Notes under the pieces: generated by a model
The model's database searches: none
What the model was told of the DNA's origin: nothing
The model's input: only the letters and a program-made list of their open reading frames with translations
Assembly (NCBI GenBank): GCA_030015575.1
Contig: CM057349.1
Coordinates: 257,667,077-257,731,076, forward strand
Direction: 5' to 3'
Length of the DNA: 64,000 bases
Source of the DNA: Agapanthus africanus
Taxonomy: Eukaryota; Streptophyta; Magnoliopsida; Asparagales; Amaryllidaceae
Shown here: positions 58,683-64,000 of the stretch, one piece after another
Layout of the letters: every line of letters starts with the position of its first letter
Position numbering within the stretch: the first letter of the stretch is position 1
Program-made: the position numbers and the translations under genes

Positions 58683-61233
58683 GAAGGATATAATTTTGTA
58701 ATACAAGATAATATTATGAACATCTTCCTGAATCAAAAGTTGATTGGATCAGACTCGTTAAATAATGGCATATACGTTCTAAATCAAACCACAATTCTTA
58801 ATGTACAAAACACACACAAGAGGAAGAGTTCATAAATGAACGAATCTTTCTTATGGTATTGTAGACTAGGTCATATCAATGCGACACGACTAGCTAAGTT
58901 ATATAAGGATGGATATTTGAATCCGTTAGAATTTTCATCTTATGATACTTGCCAGTCATTTCTCAAAGGCAAAATGACCAAAACTCCGTTTAGTGGACAC
59001 GGAGAAAGAGTTACGGAACTCTTGGAACTGATACATAGTGATATATGTGGTCCCATGTCTACACATGCCAGGAATGGTTCCTCGTACTTCATTACATTCA
59101 CTGACGATCTATCAAGATACGGACATGTGTTCCTGTTGAAACACAAGTCTGAACCTTTTGAGAAATTCAAAGAATAAAAGCACGAAGTTGAGAACCAAAC
59201 GGGTAAAAGTATTAAGATCCTTCGATCTGATCGAGGAGGAGAATACTTGAGCAATGATTTCCTAGACTATCTAAAAGAGAATGGGATTCACTCTCAGCTT
59301 ACCCCTCCATATACACCACAGCACAACGGTGTATCGGAATGGAGGAATCGCACCCTATTAGATATGGTGTGCTCTATGATGAGCACCGTTGAGTTACCTA
59401 TTTCCTTTTGGAGTTATGCGCTTGAGACAGCTGCATACCTATTGAATCAAGTTCCGTCTAAATTTGTACCTACTACACCATATGAGATATGGAGTGGGAA
59501 GAGACCATGTCTTAAACGTGTTGAGATATGGGGTTGTCGGCCTATGTCAAAAGGCAAAATCCGGACAAACTCGAGGCACGGTCAGTTCTTTGTAAGTTTG
59601 TGGGATATCCTAAACATTCGCATGGATATCTTTTCTATCACAGCGAGGAACAAAAGGTGTTTATTTCTCGACATGCCACCTTTTAAGAAAAGGAATTTCT
59701 TGCAAAAGAAATTAGTGGCAATGAGGTAGATCTGGAAGAAGTTTCAGCAGCACAAACTACAACTGAAGATTTAGCCGAACCAGAGGATTCGATAGTTCCC
59801 GACGAACCTCAGCCGCTCCACCGATCTAGTAGGGTTTCTCATCCACCTGAGAGATACTACGGTTTTCTCATTGATGGTGGGAGCGAGGATTGCATCATGG
59901 AAGATGATGACCCAACTAGCTTCGAGCAGGCCATCACGAGTGGAGACTCTGTGAAATGGCGAGATGCAATGCGATCTGAGATGGAATCCATGTACACCAA
60001 CAAAGTATGGACTTTGGAAGTTGCTCCTGAAGGAGTAAAACCCATTGGGAACAAATGGATCTTTAAGAAGAAACTTGGTGTAGATGGAAAAGTTGAGACT
60101 TTCAAAGCTAGACTTGTTGCAAAAGGTTTTCATCAACGACCAGGTGTGGATTATGATGAAACCTTTTCTCCAGTGGCTATGCTTAAGTCCATCCAGATCC
60201 TACTTGCCATTGCTGCATACCATGACTACGAAATCTGGCAGATGGATGTTAAGACCACCTTTCTAAATGGTGATTTAGAAGAATGCATGTACATGACTCA
60301 GCCAGAGGGCTTCGTAGACAGTGGGAGCAGCGGGAAGGTGTGCAAGCTGCTTAAATCCATCTACGGGTTTAAGCAAGCATCGCGGATTTGGAACATCTAT
60401 TTTGATGTGGTAGTCAAAGAGTTTGACTTCATCAAGAACGTAGATGAACCTTGTATATATAAGAAGGTGGCAAAGAGTAAGGTTGTCTTCCTCGTATTGT
60501 ACGTGGATGACATACTCTTGATAGGAAATGATGTTCCTATGCTGCACTCGGTCAAGCTCTTCTTATCACATAGATTTTCAATGAAAGATCTAGGTGATGC
60601 CTCCTGCATCTTGGGGATTAAGATCTATAGAGATATATCTAAACGGATACTGGGATTATCCCAATCCAAAGAGATTGACACCATACTAAAAAGGTTTAGT
60701 ATGGAAGAATCCAAGCATGGGAATTTACCCACGATCTCTGGACTCATTCTCTCCAAAGAGATGTCTCCTAAGACTGATTTGGAGAGAGCTCGCATGCAAG
60801 GGATACCCTATGCTTCGGCAGTAGGCTCTATCATGTACGTGATGCTATGTACCAGACCCGATGTAGCATACTCACTAAGTGTAGTGAGTAGGTATCAAGC
60901 AGATCTGGGAAAGAGTCACTGGATAGCTGTGAAGAACATTCTTAAGTACTTGAGAAGGACTAAGGAGATGTTCTTAGTGTATGGTAACGGTGAACTCCAG
61001 GTGGAGTCCTTGACCGATTCGAGCTTCCAAAGTGATAAGGACGACTCTAAGTCGCACTCGGGCTTTGTCTTTACCCTCAATGGAGGGGCGGTTTGTTGGA
61101 AGAGTTCTAAACAGGAAACCATGGCAGCCTTGACGATGGAGGCTGAATACATCGCTGCCAACGATGCTGCCGAAGAGGCTGTCTGGATAAAGAAGTTCAT
61201 AACTGAACTTGGAGTGGTTCCGTCCATTGAGCA
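58683..61233 (+). pseudogene. Element D pol (IN-RT-part of RNaseH)
   Basis: Continuation of D after G: the integrase zinc region (CRLGH near 58865), integrase core (HSDICGP near 59035, FTDDLSR near 59100, QHNGVSEWRN near 59320), reverse transcriptase (VWTLEVAPEGVKPIG near 60010, YVDDILLIGND near 60500) and RNase H up to the J insertion (MEAEYIAAND near 61140). Very close to B throughout. A few breaks, with one long uninterrupted RT-RNaseH stretch. Confidence 0.9.
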
Positions 61234-62388
61234 TGTCACGACCCAAAATTTAGTTCGTGACCGGCACTTAAATCATGCCACGTCTACAGGCGTAACGTAA
61301 TTCAAGTAAGCCGAAACCCAGAAATCTAAACCTTTTTAAGAAAATAAAAAGAGGTGAAGTTTTGAAATAAAAGTATGATGAAATTAAAAAGTTTTCTTAA
61401 ACGCATAGATGAGGGAACATGAAAATACAAGTGGATTATGCAAGTTGAAAAATATGTTTCGTCTTTTAAAAATTTAGGCAGCACCTCCTTTGTATATTTT
61501 GATCCAAAACCACATATACAAGATAATGATAAAGGAATCCCTAAGCGAGAGCTAGCTCTGCGCCAATCGGCGGAATCACAACCACGCAAGATAGTATATA
61601 TATATACGACGCCCAACGGCGAAGATCACCACAAAAGATAAAGAAATAAGCAATACATCAAACCCACCAAGCAAACATATAACCCATCGCTCAAGTCTCG
61701 CAACTACAAGTCTTGCTAAGTCTTACTACTTATACAAATACTACTTTCTGATTTGATGGAGTTGACTAGATACAACAGGAATAATAAATACAATAGGGGT
61801 ACAATCCAACATGTACCACCTACCAAAGCAAAACACCCGAATGCAGCCGTGTGCCAGCGATGCCACTACTGATCCATGCAGTCAACCTGTAAGAACTGTG
61901 GCACAACGGAGGTGAGTTGCCAACTCGTGAGTAGAAAACATTATCAGGTAGAAATCGAATAAACAACGATTCCTAGGTCAACTGTATCATAAAGGTAATA
62001 CTATGATATCTAGGATGACCGTATCTGCATATGTGCCAATAATATACTTAATGCCTATCTGCATGTGGATATCATCCATCCATATAATCAATGATTGTAT
62101 GCATGTGGATCCCATTCATGTGTCCATCAATGACACAATAACGTCATGCATGTAAATATCATAAAAGCATATGCATGAAAGTATGAGGATATAAATCAAC
62201 GTGTGTCACTCGCGACACATCAAAATCATGGAACCTGAGTGTCCAGCATCGACACTCAAAATATCATGAAACTCGTGTCCAACATCGACATGTAAATCCT
62301 CATATATCTCGGGCTCCTTCAATCCGGATCGGCCTACAGGCTCCGTCTGCGGGATCGGCCCTCATGCTCCGGCAGAACGGGTCGGACC
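61234..62388 (-). mobile_element. J: Ty3/gypsy LTR, 3' part, inserted in D
   Basis: Begins TGTCACGACCC on the plus strand, like H, F and G, and carries the GAGCTAGCTC palindrome (61549-61558) with CGCC/GGCG beside it. It interrupts D inside RNase H (left flank gagca). It is cut at 62389 by K. Whether it belongs to a solo LTR or a full element cannot be told from the window. Confidence 0.85.
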
Positions 62389-62536
62389 TGTAAGTCCATG
62401 TCACGCACCTCACGAACTTGCGGGGAGGCGGAATATATGAAAAACGATTATCAAAGCTTCGTAACACGGACTTGAGCGCATGAATCATTTCTAAACCATT
62501 GCTAAAAAACAACTAGAGGTTTAACTACTCGGATAC
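62389..62536 (-). mobile_element. K: Ty1/copia LTR end (E-like), inserted in J
   Basis: Starts TGTAAGTCCATG and aligns with the first about 150 bases of the E LTRs (shared 'gaaaaacgat', 'taacatggact'-like and 'ctactcgg' segments) at clearly lower identity than E's LTRs show to each other. Minus orientation. Left flank ggacc. It is cut at 62537 by L, so only its 3' end is visible. Confidence 0.75.
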
Positions 62537-64000
62537 TGTAACGTTTTGAAAATCGTTTCGGTGAAATTTCGAAAAATCGGTAAAATAAGGGGGTTTTCGG
62601 TAAAAAGTCAAAATACAAATATTTTTATTATAAAATTAAATATACATATTCTAGCTATGTAATTGCTAGTATTTGGTGTTTATTGACCCACTGGTGAAAT
62701 TTCAAATTTTCTGAAAAATTTTCCGAAATTAATTATTTTAATATTATTTTAAGCCGTCACTAATACATTTAATTAGGGAAAATTACAAATTGGAATGAGT
62801 TGAAACAAATTTTGTGCATCATAAAACATTAAATAAAATTTTATCATGTGGTTTTTGAAACGAAATCGTTTGCCAAAACGGTTTAGAAAATATCGAAGAA
62901 AAAGGCTTTTTTCGGTGAAATTAGTGTTAACGGGAATTGGGGTAATACATTTATCTTTCTCCCTAACCCACACACCCACACCTCACCCTCTCTCCCTCTC
63001 CCCATGTGTCCGGCCCCACCATGACAGCCCTCTCTCTCTCTCTCCCCAATCACCAAGAAAAGAAATTGATAAAAGAAATGGTGGACTTTGACTTTCCCAC
63101 TTTCTCTACCTCACTCTCTCTCCTCCCTCACCCATTTCCCCTCCCCATTTTGGCCGAATCTGTAGAATTCCTACAGCCCTCCCCTCTCATTCCTCATCTC
63201 ATCTCTTCTCAAAAAAAAATCACAAAAATTTCATGAAAAATCAACTAAAACTCAAAACCGAAATCCAACTCTTACCCATTATTTATTTGCCTATCTAGCA
63301 TGGATTTTGGGAGCAAGAGAGCAATTTGGGAGGCTTAGATCCTTGCTAGATCTCTAATTGGGAGGTATAAATCTTAACCCATGTTTTAATTGTTGGTTAA
63401 TTACTCCAATTTAACTAAATTTGGTGTTTAATTTGTGTACATATTGCAAACTTGAATTGTGGGGTTAATGGTTATATGTGAGATTAAAATCAAGATAGGG
63501 TTTTATCACATCATTAAGGTTTCCATGAGTAGATTAACATGTTAATTCTTGCTAAAACCTAATCTAGTTACTAATTTCAAAATTTGTTAGTTGGAAATTG
63601 TGATAAATGTGCTTTTTGCTAACTAGGTTTTTTTGAAATTGTTTTATATTGGGATTAAAATATAAATTAAGGTTTCATGTCATTATTAATATTATAATGA
63701 GTGGTTTAATGATTTTGGATCATGCAAAACCAAGCTTAATTGATGAATTGTGAATTTTGCTTTAAAAGGTGTTAAAAATTGATATTTTTGCAAACTAGGA
63801 TTTTGGAAATTATGCAAATTTATGAGATTAAATTATGGAAATGGTTTTTATGACTTATTTAAGATATTTAATAAGTATTATGGCCATTAGATTTGTTTAA
63901 ACATCGAGTTTTGTACTAAAACGGGTAATTTGTGCTTGCTAGATTTTCGGAAAAATGGCTTTTAAAGTGAATTTGGGGTTTTTGTGAATTTTAAGCTATT
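62537..64000 (+). mobile_element. L: Ty3/gypsy LTR, 5' part, inserted in K
   Basis: Begins TGTAACGTTTTGAAAATCG and aligns with the reverse complement of the right end of H (9391 leftward), so it is the H-type subfamily in plus orientation. Left flank gatac. It continues past the window. The CT-rich stretch at 62960-63200 and the AT-rich remainder have no convincing gene; the small open frames there are LTR sequence. Confidence 0.88.
63366..63371 (+). promoter_or_regulatory. Candidate TATA box of LTR L
   Basis: GGGAGGTATAAATC, 829 bases from the LTR start; the cleanest TATA match of the five LTR copies. Confidence 0.55.

Larger units (their letters stand above)
28735..61233 (+). mobile_element. 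Element D: Ty1/copia without gag, holding E, G and J
   Basis: A plus-strand copia element of the same family as B, inserted in the leader of C (left flank gtttc). Visible parts: 5' LTR (28735-30983), primer site, leader (30997-33736), stub and pol segments at 33737-33906, 47313-47615 and 58683-61233. E, G and J split it. The rest of RNase H and the 3' LTR lie beyond the window. The protease-to-RT domains are well preserved with a few breaks besides the insertions. With only one LTR visible I cannot date it, but it is older than E, G and J. Confidence 0.9.

Noticed and set aside
62846-63236. Proline- and serine-rich frames in the CT-rich stretch at the right edge
   Set aside because: Low-complexity CT-rich LTR sequence corresponding to the GA-rich part of H; no domain and no support as a host gene.

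Overview
The window is intergenic plant DNA made almost entirely of LTR retrotransposons inserted into one another. I see no host gene, rRNA or tRNA gene. Several elements have an initiator-Met tRNA primer site, a polypurine tract ending GTGGGAGAT, and Pol domains in the order PR-IN-RT-RNaseH; these are Ty1/copia of the Angela/BARE-Tork kind. One element is a Ty3/gypsy chromovirus of the Del/Tekay kind, and its LTR family (TGTAACG...TCGTGACA) recurs. This density and depth of nesting suggest a flowering plant with a large genome; I cannot name the species. Layout, letters mine: C (copia, minus strand) is the oldest host and shows only at 24729-28734. Element A (copia, plus; about 112-24728) sits in C on the left and carries a gypsy LTR end (1-111), a 4.5-kb solo gypsy LTR H (4861-9391) and the young copia element B (11740-22297). 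Element D (copia, plus; from 28735 past 61233) sits in C on the right. D carries E (copia, minus; 33907-47312, itself holding the solo gypsy LTR F at 39043-42113), the gypsy element G (47616-58677) and a gypsy LTR J (61234-62388). J is split by copia LTR K (62389-62536), which is split by gypsy LTR L (62537 to the window end). Five layers are therefore visible: C>D>J>K>L. Matching 5-bp target duplications support B (agagt), H (tcttt), E (gttga), F (cacct) and G (gtaaa). How the parts work: in a live copy the LTR drives a genomic RNA, the leader carries primer and RNA signals, and Gag and Pol form particles and integrate the cDNA. All copies here are treated as fossils; B, D and E keep the longest coding stretches. 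The best lead for undescribed biology is the roughly 2-3 kb leader between primer site and coding region. Four elements (A, B, D, E) share a series of RNA hairpins whose stems change sequence but keep pairing. These include a GC-rich hairpin after the primer site, a twice-repeated three-helix module absent from E, and three consecutive stem-loops with palindromic cores in the loop (GCATGC, TGGCCA or GGCC), followed by a hairpin and a polypyrimidine-AG site just before the start codon. B and D also share a structure in which gag is replaced by a stub of about 57 codons, like the barley BARE-2 parasite. These pairings were found by eye and have not been tested statistically.
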